From Burkholderia ambifaria (GTDB taxonomy: Bacteria; Pseudomonadota; Gammaproteobacteria; Burkholderiales; Burkholderiaceae): a stretch of DNA of 64,000 nt. The DNA lies in the NCBI RefSeq assembly GCF_001443045.1, contig NZ_LKPJ01000003.1, positions 225,935-289,934 of the forward strand. Reading direction: 5' to 3'. The notes under the pieces were generated by a model. The model had not been told where the DNA came from. It saw only the letters and a program-made list of their open reading frames with translations, and did no database searches. Both the position numbers and the translations under genes were made by a program. Shown piece after piece: positions 19,702 through 28,342 of the stretch (its first letter is position 1; each line of letters begins with the position of its first letter).

Positions 19702-20871
19702 TCAGCCAAGCGCGGCCGACACGAGCCAGCGCTTCACGAGCGGCTGCGCGCCGACGAACGCCATGCCCGCGTTGCGCACGGCCTTCGCGAACGAGCCGGG
19801 CACCGCGAAGAGCCGCTGCAGCCCGTCGGTCGCGACCATCAGCGCGCGGATGTCCTCGCGGCGAGAACGCTCGTAGCGGCGCAGCAGCACCGTGTCGCCG
19901 AGGTTGCGGAAGCTCTCCTTGTTCGCGATCGCATCGGCGAGCGCCGCGACATCGCGCAGCCCGAGGTTCATCCCCTGCCCCGCGAGCGGGTGGATCAGGT
20001 GTGCGGCATCGCCGACGAGTGCGACGCGCGGGGCGATCAGCTTGTCGACGGTTTGTAGCGCGAGCGGGAAACCGGCTGCGGGCGTCACGCATTCGAGCGC
20101 GCCGACCCGGCCGTGCGACACGCGCTCGACCTCGGCCGCGAGTTGCGCGGGATCGAGCGCGAGCAGTTCGTCCGCGTGCGCGGTGTGCGCGGACCACACG
20201 AGCGATACATGACCGTCCGGCAGCGGCAGCAACGCGACGATCTCGCCGTCGCGGAACCATTGGCTGGCGGCCTCGCGGTGCGGGAGCGACGCCTTGAAGT
20301 TCGCGACGACGCCCGTCTGCCGGTAATCGCGCCGCTCGATCCTGGCCCCCATCTGGGAGCGCACCCACGAATGCGCGCCATCCGCGCCGACCACGAGGTC
20401 CGCTTCGAGCACTTGCCCCGACGACAGCGTGAGCACGGCCGCGTCGTCGCGTACGTCGAAGCCCTGCGCGCGCGCGTCGAACCACGTGAGGTTCGGCTGG
20501 AACCGCAGTGCGGCGTCGAGCGACGCCTCGATCAGCGACGATTCGGCGATCCACGCGAGCTGCGGCACGGAGGCCTGATACGCGGAGAAATGCAGCTCCG
20601 CGTGCGCATCGCCGTACACGCGCATGTCGTAGACCGGCGCGAGCCGGCCATGGTCGAGCGCCTGCCAGACCCGCAGCCGCTCGAGCAATGCCTGCGAGCT
20701 GGACGACAGCGCGTAGATGCGCGTGTCGAACGCGAGATCGGCGGGGCGCGGTGTGGCCGGCTGGGCGAGCAAGGCGGTCTTGTAGCCGGACTGGGTCAGC
20801 GCGAGCGCGGCCGTCTTGCCGACAAGCCCGCCGCCGACCACGGCGACGTCGAAGGTGTGGTGGGCAGTCAT
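19702..20871 (-). CDS. UbiH/UbiF-family FAD-dependent ubiquinone hydroxylase
   Basis: 389 residues from the start chosen at 20871 (MTAHHTFDVAVVGGG). It is a class A flavoprotein monooxygenase of the UbiH/UbiF/UbiI/UbiM group, which hydroxylate the ubiquinone ring. The dinucleotide motif VVGGGLVGKTAAL is at the N-terminus, the DG motif is VVGADGAHSWVR, and the FAD/ribityl motif is VALVGDAAHLIHPLAGQG. Which ring carbon it modifies cannot be told from sequence by eye. A perfect TATAAT hexamer ends 8 bases before this ATG. In-frame ATGs at 20880 and 20898 lie at or upstream of that box. Confidence 0.9.
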   Translation of the reverse strand: MTAHHTFDVAVVGGGLVGKTAALALTQSGYKTALLAQPATPRPADLAFDTRIYALSSSSQALLERLRVWQALDHGRLAPVYDMRVYGDAHAELHFSAYQASVPQLAWIAESSLIEASLDAALRFQPNLTWFDARAQGFDVRDDAAVLTLSSGQVLEADLVVGADGAHSWVRSQMGARIERRDYRQTGVVANFKASLPHREAASQWFRDGEIVALLPLPDGHVSLVWSAHTAHADELLALDPAQLAAEVERVSHGRVGALECVTPAAGFPLALQTVDKLIAPRVALVGDAAHLIHPLAGQGMNLGLRDVAALADAIANKESFRNLGDTVLLRRYERSRREDIRALMVATDGLQRLFAVPGSFAKAVRNAGMAFVGAQPLVKRWLVSAALG

Positions 20872-21126
20872 GGCGGGCATTATAGCTGCGGGGCCCATCC
20901 CTTACGCGGCCGGACTTTGCGGGAAATCAGCAGAATCGCGGGCCGGCCCGGCAGCGTAGCGGCCGGTCACATCAGGCGTTCGGGGGAAGGCCGGAAACCG
21001 GGCGTCGGCACGGTACAATAGCGCCTTTGAACGTCGGCCCGCCGCGCCCCAGGCGCCGGCCGTCCCTATTTTCCCGCGCCGCCGTGCCTTGTCCGGCCGC
21101 GCCGCTCCACCCGTCCGAAGGATTCC

Positions 21127-22221
21127 ATGAGTCTCAAATGCGGCATCGTCGGCTTGCCCAACGTCGGCAAGTCCACCCTGTTCAATGCGCTGACCAAGGC
21201 CGGCATCGCCGCCGAGAACTACCCGTTCTGCACGATCGAGCCGAACGTCGGCATCGTCGAAGTGCCCGACACGCGCCTGAAGGCGCTCGCCGAAATCATC
21301 AGCCCCGAGCGCGTCGTGCCGGCCGTCGTCGAATTCGTCGACATCGCGGGCCTCGTCGCGGGCGCGAGCAAGGGTGAAGGCCTCGGCAACCAGTTCCTCG
21401 CGAACATCCGCGAAACCGATGCGATCACGCACGTCGTACGCTGCTTCGAGGACGACAACGTCATCCACGTCGCCGGCAAGGTCAGCCCGATCGACGACAT
21501 CGAAGTGATCAACACCGAACTCGCGCTCGCCGACCTCGGCACTGTCGAGAAGGCGCTCACGCGCTACTCGAAGGCCGCGAAGTCGGGCAACGACAAGGAA
21601 GCGGTGAAGCTCGCCGCGGTGCTCGAAAAGGTGCGCGCGCACCTCGACCAGGGCAAGGCCGTGCGCGGCCTCGATCTGTCGGACGACGAGCAGGCGCTGC
21701 TCAAGCCGTTCTGCCTGATCACCGCGAAGCCGGCAATGTACGTCGCGAACGTGAAGGATGACGGCTTCGAGAACAACCCGCACCTCGACGCGGTACGCAA
21801 GTACGCGGAAGCCGAGAATTCGCCGGTGGTCGCGGTGTGCGCGGCGATCGAGGCGGAAATCGCCGATCTCGACGATGCGGACAAGGAAGCGTTCCTCGCC
21901 GACATGGGCATGGAAGAGCCGGGCCTCGACCGCGTGATCCGCGCGGGCTTCAAGCTGCTCGGCCTGCAGACCTACTTCACCGCGGGCGTGAAGGAAGTGC
22001 GCGCGTGGACGATCCACATCGGCGACACGGCGCCGCAAGCAGCCGGCGTGATCCACACCGACTTCGAGCGCGGCTTCATCCGCGCGCAGACGATCGCATT
22101 TGACGACTTCATCACGTACAAGGGTGAACAGGGTGCGAAGGAAGCCGGCAAGATGCGCGCGGAAGGGAAGGAATATGTCGTGCACGACGGGGACGTGATG
22201 AACTTCCTGTTCAACGTCTGA
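21127..22221 (+). CDS. ychF: Redox-regulated ATPase YchF (Obg-family)
   Basis: 364-residue Obg-like NTPase. It prefers ATP, binds ribosomes and affects the oxidative stress response. The P-loop is [18 protein letters not shown], followed by [12 protein letters not shown] (switch I) and [20 protein letters not shown] (G3). A coiled-coil insertion is central and a TGS domain C-terminal ([15 protein letters not shown] to the end). A TACAAT -10-like box lies at 21014-21019. The gene ends in a canonical terminator. Confidence 0.97.
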   Translation: MSLKCGIVGLPNVGKSTLFNALTKAGIAAENYPFCTIEPNVGIVEVPDTRLKALAEIISPERVVPAVVEFVDIAGLVAGASKGEGLGNQFLANIRETDAITHVVRCFEDDNVIHVAGKVSPIDDIEVINTELALADLGTVEKALTRYSKAAKSGNDKEAVKLAAVLEKVRAHLDQGKAVRGLDLSDDEQALLKPFCLITAKPAMYVANVKDDGFENNPHLDAVRKYAEAENSPVVAVCAAIEAEIADLDDADKEAFLADMGMEEPGLDRVIRAGFKLLGLQTYFTAGVKEVRAWTIHIGDTAPQAAGVIHTDFERGFIRAQTIAFDDFITYKGEQGAKEAGKMRAEGKEYVVHDGDVMNFLFNV

Positions 22222-22265
22222 CACATCGACAGACACCGCCTCTCGCAGTGTCACGGCACCCCGGA

Positions 22266-22294
22266 AAGGCCCGCTGAAGTAGCGGGCCTTTTTT
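22266..22294 (+). terminator. Terminator of ychF
   Basis: GGCCCGCT (22268-22275) pairs with AGCGGGCC (22281-22288) around GAAGT, followed by six T. Confidence 0.9.
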
Positions 22295-22308
22295 CATTCC
22301 GCATTGGT

Positions 22309-22734
22309 TCATGAAGGTTTGCGGGAGGTGCTCGCGGACAATCTTTTCGTCATTTTCTTCGTCGCCTCCGCTGCACAGATCGCCTGTGCTGCGGGACGCA
22401 TTGACCCGTCACCCCATTCGTTACGCGTCGATTTTTCGCATGACGCGTCGCGCGCCCTCTTCCACTTCGCAATCTGCGCGTCGAGCGCCTTCTTGCGCCG
22501 CGGCTGCTCGCCCGCCTGTTTATCGACGACGCGCTGCAATTCCCGCTCGGCGACAAGTTGATCGCGCCATGCGCAGAAATTCATGCTTGTCTGATTCGAA
22601 TCGCAGTCGCTGAGCAACGCATTGACCTCGCTTGCCGGCAAACCACTGCGTGCTGCTATCTCGTCGGCTGGCGTCGGACCGGCACATGCATTCATCGACA
22701 CCAGCACGAACAAACCTATCATGGCCCGTCTCAC
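22309..22734 (-). CDS. LprI-like lysozyme-inhibitor (DUF1311) lipoprotein, putative immunity
   Basis: 141-residue exported protein with a DUF1311/LprI domain. M. tuberculosis LprI inhibits lysozyme. The N-terminal hydrophobic stretch ends in MNACAG, a weak lipobox, which points to a periplasmic membrane-anchored product. Family marks are paired cysteines (LSDCDSNQTSMNFC), DAQIAKWKRARDASCE and the final ICAAEATKKMTKRL. It starts with GTG, sharing four bases with the lysozyme stop (22731-22734); an ATG at 22722 is an alternative. Base composition is less GC-rich than the neighbours. Together with the lysozyme it looks like a toxin-immunity pair, which is inference. Confidence 0.8.
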   Translation of the reverse strand: MRRAMIGLFVLVSMNACAGPTPADEIAARSGLPASEVNALLSDCDSNQTSMNFCAWRDQLVAERELQRVVDKQAGEQPRRKKALDAQIAKWKRARDASCEKSTRNEWGDGSMRPAAQAICAAEATKKMTKRLSASTSRKPS

Positions 22735-23231
22735 TGTGCCCTCTGTTGTGGCTGAAACGGCGCCGATTCGAGCCGACGCCGATTGACAAGACCGTTCGAA
22801 CGGACCGGTGCCAGGCGACGCCCGTTCTCGTCTCGCGGATGAATCCAGACGAGCTGAATCATGTGTGACACCACGCCAGCATCATCGCTCTGATTCGCCG
22901 AATGCAGCGCGGCCAGCGCGCCTGTATTACCGGCATTGTATGTATAGCTGACGAGTTCATCGAATTGCACCTGCGTCAATTGCCGAGTTGAGACATGTCG
23001 TCGCACGGCGGCCTCCGCCCGTCTGACACGGGCTGCGAGTTGCGCATTCACCTGCGTCGTCGTAACCGGCCTGCGCAATTCTTCCGGGGTGCAAGGCCCG
23101 GTATGAGCAAGCGTCCCGACACCATAAGTGCAGTTGTTTGCCTGATCGTTGTAGTAGGCCATCACCGCGCTTTCCCGCCGACGCAGCTCGGCCCAGCCCG
23201 CTTCACTCAATCGCATGCTCTCATTCGCCAT
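22731..23231 (-). CDS. T4-type (GH24) lysozyme without signal peptide, putative effector
   Basis: 166-residue glycoside hydrolase family 24 muramidase. The catalytic arrangement E-8x-D-5x-T is exact: E20 (RRRES), D29 (YYND) and T35 (NNCTYGVGTL), as in phage T4 lysozyme. LTQVQFDELVSYTYNAGNTG is the conserved helix of the C-terminal lobe. There is no signal peptide or signal-anchor, and no holin or spanin gene beside it, unlike a phage lysis cassette. A good GGGAGGG site precedes the ATG. The next gene overlaps and encodes a lysozyme-inhibitor-like lipoprotein. A type VI effector role is plausible; a prophage remnant is the alternative. Confidence 0.85.
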   Translation of the reverse strand: MANESMRLSEAGWAELRRRESAVMAYYNDQANNCTYGVGTLAHTGPCTPEELRRPVTTTQVNAQLAARVRRAEAAVRRHVSTRQLTQVQFDELVSYTYNAGNTGALAALHSANQSDDAGVVSHMIQLVWIHPRDENGRRLAPVRSNGLVNRRRLESAPFQPQQRAQ

Positions 23232-23433
23232 CTGTCACCCTCCCGGCACGACCGCTAATCGCGAGTCGACTTCATCATTCACTTCGGTTGTCGAAGCGAA
23301 CAATGTATGAAGTTGCCGTTGTCGATGAAATCAGACGAGTTCGATTTTTGTGAGTCCAGATGTCGATGCCGCGCCATGTTGCGGAACGGCCTGCATCGCC
23401 AGGGGCAAGCGCATCTGCTTACTCATGAAAAAC

Positions 23434-23470
23434 AAATGGCCCGACCGGCACATGCCGATCGGGCCATTTT
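23434..23470. terminator. Terminator between the lysozyme pair and the permease
   Basis: AAATGGCCCGA (23434-23444) pairs perfectly with 23459-23469, with a further CGGCA/TGCCG pair in the loop. A- and T-rich flanks allow action on both strands; it mainly serves the permease gene ending at 23539. The rest of the 307-base gap 23232-23538 shows nothing else I can name. Confidence 0.75.
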
Positions 23471-23538
23471 CACGACGGGAATCCCCGCGCCGGCGGGCAG
23501 CAAACGCTCAGCGCAGCCGCCGCTCCATCACGTCGTCA

Positions 23539-24930
23539 TCACATCGCCGATACCCGCCGCCCCGCCCCCGCTTGCGCGTCGCGGCCGCGCTTGTTCAGCC
23601 ACGACGCAAACAGCACGAGCAACGCGAGCACACCCGTCGCGCCTACTTCCATCCGGTGTTCCTCGCTGACGAACATCACGGTCAGCGTGCCGCAGATGAA
23701 CAGGATCACCGCCCACGTGAGCCACGGGAACAGCCACATCCGCAACGTGAGGTCGGCGCCGCTCGATTCGAGCGTCTTGCGCATCCGCAGCTGCGAGATC
23801 GCGATCACGAGATACACGAGCAGCGCGATCGCGCCCGACGTCGCCAGCAGGAAGCCGAACACCTGCTCCGGCATCAGGTAGTTCGCGATCACGGTCAGGA
23901 AACCGAACGCGGTCGATGCCAGCACGGCCGCACGCGGCGTGCCGGTCGCATCGGTGCGATGCAGGAAGGCGGGCGCGTCCTTGCGCTTGGACAGCGAGAA
24001 CAGCATCCGCGATGCGGTGTACAGCGCGGAATTCAGGCAGCTCGCGACCGACACGAGCACGATCACGTCGATGATGGCCTTCGCGTTCGGGATGCCGATC
24101 AGCTCCATCGCGCGCTGATACGAGCCGTGCTTCGGCAGCAGCGGATCGTTCCACGGCACGATGGCCGCGACGACGAGGATCGAGCCGAGATAGAACAGCG
24201 TGATACGCCAGATGACGGAATTCGTCGCGCGCACGATCTGACGCTGCGGGTTGTCCGACTCGGCGGCCGCGATCGTCACGATCTCGGTGCCGAGGAACGA
24301 GAACATCGTCGTCAGCATCGCCGCGAGCACCGCGCCGGCGCCGTTCGGCATGAAGCCCTGGTGCACGAAGAGGTTCGATACGCCCGATACGGCCGGCGCG
24401 GGCACGATGCCGACGATCGCCGCACCGCCGATGCACAGGAACACGACGATCGCGACGACCTTGATCAGCGCGAACCAGAATTCGAATTCGCCGTAGTTCT
24501 TGACCGAGAAGAGGTTCGTGATCGTCAGCAGCAGCGTGATGCCGAGCGCGAAGATCCAGGTCGCGATGCCGGGGAACCATGCATTGAGAATGGTGGCGGC
24601 GGCGGTCGCCTCGATCGGAATCACGAGTACCCAGAACCACCAGTACAGCCAGCCGATGGCGAAGCCGGCCCAATGGCCGATCGCGCGATCGGCATAGGTC
24701 GAGAACGAACCGCTGTCGGGATGCGCGACGGCCATCTCGCCGAGCATGCGCATCACCAGCACGACCAGCACGCCCGCGATCGCATACGCGAGGATCGAAG
24801 CCGGACCGGCTTCCGCGATCGCATGGCCGGAGCCGACGAACAAGCCCGCGCCGATGACGCCCGCAATCGACATCATCGTCACGTGACGCTGCTTCAGGCC
24901 CGTGCCGAGGCCCGTGTTGCTTCCACTCAT
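23539..24930 (-). CDS. APC-family amino acid permease (GabP/AnsP-like)
   Basis: 463 residues from the start at 24930. Secondary transporter of the amino acid-polyamine-organocation family with about 12 membrane helices. The TM1 substrate motif is SIAGVIGAGLFVGSGHAI and the helix 2 end is LGEMAVAHPDSGSFSTYA, the pattern of the GABA, asparagine, proline and aromatic amino acid permeases. The internal loop FSFLGTEIVTIAAAESDNP is also typical. The chosen start has a clean GGAGAGA site eight bases away; a longer frame upstream lacks one. Substrate not predictable by eye. Confidence 0.88.
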   Translation of the reverse strand: MSGSNTGLGTGLKQRHVTMMSIAGVIGAGLFVGSGHAIAEAGPASILAYAIAGVLVVLVMRMLGEMAVAHPDSGSFSTYADRAIGHWAGFAIGWLYWWFWVLVIPIEATAAATILNAWFPGIATWIFALGITLLLTITNLFSVKNYGEFEFWFALIKVVAIVVFLCIGGAAIVGIVPAPAVSGVSNLFVHQGFMPNGAGAVLAAMLTTMFSFLGTEIVTIAAAESDNPQRQIVRATNSVIWRITLFYLGSILVVAAIVPWNDPLLPKHGSYQRAMELIGIPNAKAIIDVIVLVSVASCLNSALYTASRMLFSLSKRKDAPAFLHRTDATGTPRAAVLASTAFGFLTVIANYLMPEQVFGFLLATSGAIALLVYLVIAISQLRMRKTLESSGADLTLRMWLFPWLTWAVILFICGTLTVMFVSEEHRMEVGATGVLALLVLFASWLNKRGRDAQAGAGRRVSAM

Positions 24931-25198
24931 GTGTCTCTCTCCAAAAAACGGTTCCGGTACGACCGGGTGTCGCGTGAAGGCGGCGCGGGGAGTTGTCGTT
25001 GTTGAACCCGGCCGCCCGCCGCGCGTGCGCGGCACGTGGGCAGGAAGCCGGATCGAGCCTGTTCCGGTTCGGGGCGCGACGCAGGCTGCGAAGCTGCGGG
25101 TGCGATGCGGCGCTCAAGGGTGCCGGCGCATCGCGTGCGCCCTTTCCGTCGGCTGTCGGTCAGCCGCCTTCGAAGCGAAGGAGTGTAAGCACCAAACG

Positions 25199-25216
25199 GT
25201 TCTTCACTAAGAACCA
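25199..25216. promoter_or_regulatory. 7-bp inverted repeat upstream of the permease
   Basis: GGTTCTT, a 4-base spacer, then AAGAACC. It lies 269 bases before the permease ATG, in an AT-richer patch of the gap. Candidate operator or hairpin; no protein assigned. Confidence 0.35.
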
Positions 25217-25243
25217 ATTGAAGAATTTCGATAGAACCACTTG

Positions 25244-25269
25244 TTGCATCGATGTGAATCGATGCAACG
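25244..25269. promoter_or_regulatory. Perfect 11-bp inverted repeat, candidate operator or hairpin
   Basis: GTTGCATCGAT (25244-25254) and ATCGATGCAAC (25259-25269) are perfect complements around GTGA. No T-run follows on either strand, so a terminator is unlikely. It is the most striking structure in the 473-base gap 24931-25403 upstream of the permease. The rest of the gap holds no gene I can support. Confidence 0.5.
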
Positions 25270-25403
25270 CTTGGTCCGGTTCGGCATTCACGCGAGCGCC
25301 GCCGGATCAAGCGATTGAAGGCGATACGGGTCGTCCGGTGTCGCGGCGACAAACGCGTCCGGTCGAAGTGGTTCGCGTGCCACGCAGGTGTTGCGCCGGC
25401 TGC

Positions 25404-25760
25404 TCAGTTCGCGCCGTCCGGCCCCTCGCCCTGCCCTTCGTCCCGCCATTTAGCCGGCACGATCGTGCGCCATGCGCGCAGAAGCAGGTTTTTCACGGCG
25501 TCGGGATGCGCGGCCGACAGACGCACCAGCACGATCGGCCAGCCCGCATAGTGGTCGGTCACGTAATACACGTCGGGCTCCGATTCGATCAGCCACGCCC
25601 GCTCGTCTGGGCCGACGCCCTTCACGACGAGCGTGTCGCCGTCCTCGCGCAGCCGCGCGAGCATCTTGCCCTTCACCCTGAGTGCAGGCGTGCCGTACGA
25701 CGTGCCCTCCTCGACACCGCGCCATGCCAGCGCGATCTGCCGAACTTCGTCGAATGTCAC
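25404..25760 (-). CDS. MmcQ/YjbR family protein
   Basis: 118-residue YjbR/CyaY-like fold protein of the MmcQ family. I start it at the GTG at 25760 (first residues MTFDEVRQIALAW) because GGAGG stands six bases upstream. An ATG at 25796 would add 12 residues without a site. Family features are GVEEGTSYGTPALRVKGKMLARL and VYYVTDHYAGWPIVLVRL. The family binds DNA in one case, but general function is unknown. It stands alone between the permease leader and the MFS gene. Confidence 0.82.
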   Translation of the reverse strand: MTFDEVRQIALAWRGVEEGTSYGTPALRVKGKMLARLREDGDTLVVKGVGPDERAWLIESEPDVYYVTDHYAGWPIVLVRLSAAHPDAVKNLLLRAWRTIVPAKWRDEGQGEGPDGAN

Positions 25761-25859
25761 GATGCGCCTCCGCCCGTCGATGATCGACGCCCGCACACCG
25801 TAGCAGAAATCGCGGATGACACCTGACCGCGAGGCGCCCGGCCGTGCCGCGACACCTAC

Positions 25860-27122
25860 CTAGCGGCCGACCGCGCGCGCGGCCACCGGTGCGCGTCCGG
25901 TAGTGGCAACGATCGCGAACGCGATCGCATTGGCGACTGCGCTGGCCAGGATCGGCACGAGATAGCCGCCGCCCGCGTCGTAGATGAAACCGGCCGCGGC
26001 GGGCCCGATCAGCGTGCCGAACGCGACGCTCGTGTACAGCACGCCGATGATCGCGCTCACGTTGCGGCCGCCGAAATAGTCCATCACGACGGCGGGCAGC
26101 ACGGCGACCCAGCCACCGTAGAACACGCCGAACACGAGTGCGAACGCGGCCAGCGTCGCAACGCTCCCCGCGCCGGCCCACGCGACGAGCGCGACGGCCA
26201 TGCCCGCGAACATCGCGAGCAGCGACGCGCGGCGGCCGAAGCGGTCGGCGAGGCCGCCAAGGAAGAAGCGCCCTGCCGTGCTGCCGACGCCGATCGCGCC
26301 GAGCAGCAGCACGGCCGTCGACGGCGCAACACCATGATCGAGCGCGTACGGCACGAGGTGCACGAACGGCACGAAGACGCCGAACGAGCACACGAGACAC
26401 GCGGCGTAGAGGCTCGCGAACGGTCGCGACGTCACGGCCTCGCGCACGGTCGCGCCGGCCGGTGCCGACGAAGCGGCGCCGGGCGGCGCGTCGCCCGCTT
26501 GCGTACGCGCCGCGTCGCCGTCGGGCAACAAGCCGCGCCCGCGCGGATCGTTCTCGATCAGCAGCGACATGCCCGCGCCCACCACCAACGCGATCGCCGC
26601 CAACGTGACATACGCGCCGCGCCAGCCAACGTGCGCGATCAGCGCGGATGCGAGCGGCGGCATCACGAGCGTGCCGACACCGATCCCGGCAACCGCAAGC
26701 CCCGACGCGAAACCGCGCCGCCGCACGAACCAGCGTTGCACGGCGCCGACGGCCGGCACATACGCACAGCCGACGCCGAAACCGACCCCGAGCCCGTATG
26801 CGACATAGACCTGCAGCAGCGTATGCGCGGCACCGGCCGCCGCGAGACCGGCGGCCGTCAGCAACATGCCGGCGATGGCGAGCCGCCGCGAGCCGAAGCG
26901 ATCGGCAAGCGGGCCGCTGACGATGCCGAAGCCGAAATACAGGAAGCCGGCGAGCGAGAACACGAGCGAGATCTGCCCGCGCGAGGCGGCGAAATCCCGC
27001 TGCAGCGATTCGACGAACGCGCTGAACGTGTACGCACTGCCGAATCCGACGAACGTGACGGCGAATGCCGCCGCCACCACATACCAGCCGTAGAAGACGC
27101 GCGATGCGCGCGGGCTGCTCAT
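25860..27122 (-). CDS. MFS transporter (monocarboxylate/OFA-like)
   Basis: 420-residue major facilitator with 12 predicted helices. It opens VFYGWYVVAAAFAVTFVGFG, typical of the oxalate/formate and monocarboxylate porter groups. The MFS loop 2-3 motif is GPLADRFGSRRLAIAG, and a matching GGLADRFGRRASLLAM lies in the second half. A GAGAGGAGC site precedes the ATG. It is divergent from a LysR gene, 193 bases apart, so the LysR protein probably controls it. Substrate unknown, most likely a small organic acid. Confidence 0.88.
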   Translation of the reverse strand: MSSPRASRVFYGWYVVAAAFAVTFVGFGSAYTFSAFVESLQRDFAASRGQISLVFSLAGFLYFGFGIVSGPLADRFGSRRLAIAGMLLTAAGLAAAGAAHTLLQVYVAYGLGVGFGVGCAYVPAVGAVQRWFVRRRGFASGLAVAGIGVGTLVMPPLASALIAHVGWRGAYVTLAAIALVVGAGMSLLIENDPRGRGLLPDGDAARTQAGDAPPGAASSAPAGATVREAVTSRPFASLYAACLVCSFGVFVPFVHLVPYALDHGVAPSTAVLLLGAIGVGSTAGRFFLGGLADRFGRRASLLAMFAGMAVALVAWAGAGSVATLAAFALVFGVFYGGWVAVLPAVVMDYFGGRNVSAIIGVLYTSVAFGTLIGPAAAGFIYDAGGGYLVPILASAVANAIAFAIVATTGRAPVAARAVGR

Positions 27123-27181
27123 GACGATGCTCCTCTCAGGTTTCGCCGGATGCCGCGCGGCATCCGGATTGCCTCATGGAT

Positions 27182-27194
27182 ATAGTTGAACTAT
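27182..27194. promoter_or_regulatory. Palindrome between MFS and LysR genes, candidate LysR site
   Basis: ATAGTT-G-AACTAT is a perfect 13-bp palindrome with the T-N11-A form of LysR boxes. It lies 60 bases from the MFS start and 122 from the LysR start, in an AT-rich patch. Confidence 0.5.
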
Positions 27195-27315
27195 GTTGAT
27201 CGCATCGCCTGCAGCAAGACAGCCGCGACGAATGCGATCCGTTGCGCTGACGGTACTCGCGCGTACGCATCGCCTCAAACGATATTTCGTCGGCCTTTCG
27301 CTTTAGAAAAACTCA

Positions 27316-28233
27316 ATGATCCGTTCCCGCCTACCGCCCCTCAACGCGCTGCGTGCGTTCGAGGCGGCCGCCCGCCATCTGTCGGTGAAATCCGCGGCCG
27401 AGGAGCTGTCGGTCACGCCCGGCGCGGTAAGCCAGATGATCCGCACGCTCGAGACACATCTCGGCGTGCAACTGTTCGAGCGCGTGAACCGCGGCATCCT
27501 GCTGACTGCGGCGGGCCGCGACTACTTGCCGCCCGTGCGCAACGCGTTCCGCCAGATCGCCGACGCATCGCAACGCGTGTCGGGCACCGCCGACAGCGGC
27601 GTGCTGACGGTGAGCGTCACGCCGTTTTTCGCGTCCGCATGGCTCGTGCCGCGCCTCGCGCAGTTCCGCGACGCGTGCCCGGACGTCGACCTGCAGATCG
27701 TCGCGAGCCACGCGCTCGCCGATTTCTCCCGCGACGGCGTCGACGTCGCGATCCGCCACGGTCTCGGCCGCTACATCGGGCTATGCAGTGAACGGCTGCT
27801 GACGGTGGAGATCGTCGCACTCGCGGCGCCGGCACTCGTCGCGCGGCTGGGCATGCCGGCCACGCCAGCCGACCTGGCCGGCTGGCCTCATCTGCACGAC
27901 GCCGAACGCAAGGGCTGGCACATCTGGTTCGATGCGCAGCGAATCGATGACTTCGGCCCGCCGCGCGGCCCCGCGTTCGACGATTCCGGCCTGTTGCTGC
28001 AGGCAATCCTCGCCGGCCAGGGCGCCGGACTGCTGCCGGCGGCGATGGTGCGCAACGAGCTCGCGAGCGGCCGGCTCGTGCAGCTTGCCGACGTCGCGTG
28101 GCTCGACGACTTCGCGTACTACCTCGTCTATCCGCCGCATCATGCGGAACGTGCGAAAGTCGCGGCGTTCCGCCGGTGGATACTCGATGCCGCGCAGGCC
28201 GACGGCGCGGCATCGATGACCGGCGCGGCGTAG
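27316..28233 (+). CDS. LysR family transcriptional regulator (GcvA-like)
   Basis: 305-residue LysR regulator. The winged HTH is at residues 6-65 (LNALRAFEAAARHLSVKSAA to LGVQLFERVNRGILLTAAG), and the effector-binding domain begins near residue 93. The LPPLNALRAFEAAARH opening and the VRHG/IRHGLGRY segment place it with GcvA-type regulators. It is divergent from an MFS transporter and probably controls it and itself. Base use matches the neighbours. Effector unknown. Confidence 0.9.
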   Translation: MIRSRLPPLNALRAFEAAARHLSVKSAAEELSVTPGAVSQMIRTLETHLGVQLFERVNRGILLTAAGRDYLPPVRNAFRQIADASQRVSGTADSGVLTVSVTPFFASAWLVPRLAQFRDACPDVDLQIVASHALADFSRDGVDVAIRHGLGRYIGLCSERLLTVEIVALAAPALVARLGMPATPADLAGWPHLHDAERKGWHIWFDAQRIDDFGPPRGPAFDDSGLLLQAILAGQGAGLLPAAMVRNELASGRLVQLADVAWLDDFAYYLVYPPHHAERAKVAAFRRWILDAAQADGAASMTGAA

Positions 28234-28342
28234 CGTGGCCGTACCACCGGGCGGCGGCACCGATCTTCAGCCGGTCGACTGACATGCGACCCGGCCCGCC
28301 GGCCTGCGATCACCAGCAGACAACAACATCCGGAGAGAGACC

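Noticed and set aside
22309-23231. Reading the lysozyme pair as a phage lysis cassette
   Set aside because: No holin, spanin or structural phage gene is nearby, and the second gene matches a lysozyme inhibitor family, not Rz. Kept only as an alternative.
23350-25005. Long plus-strand frame opposite the permease
   Set aside because: His/Arg/Asp-rich shadow of a clear membrane-transporter gene.
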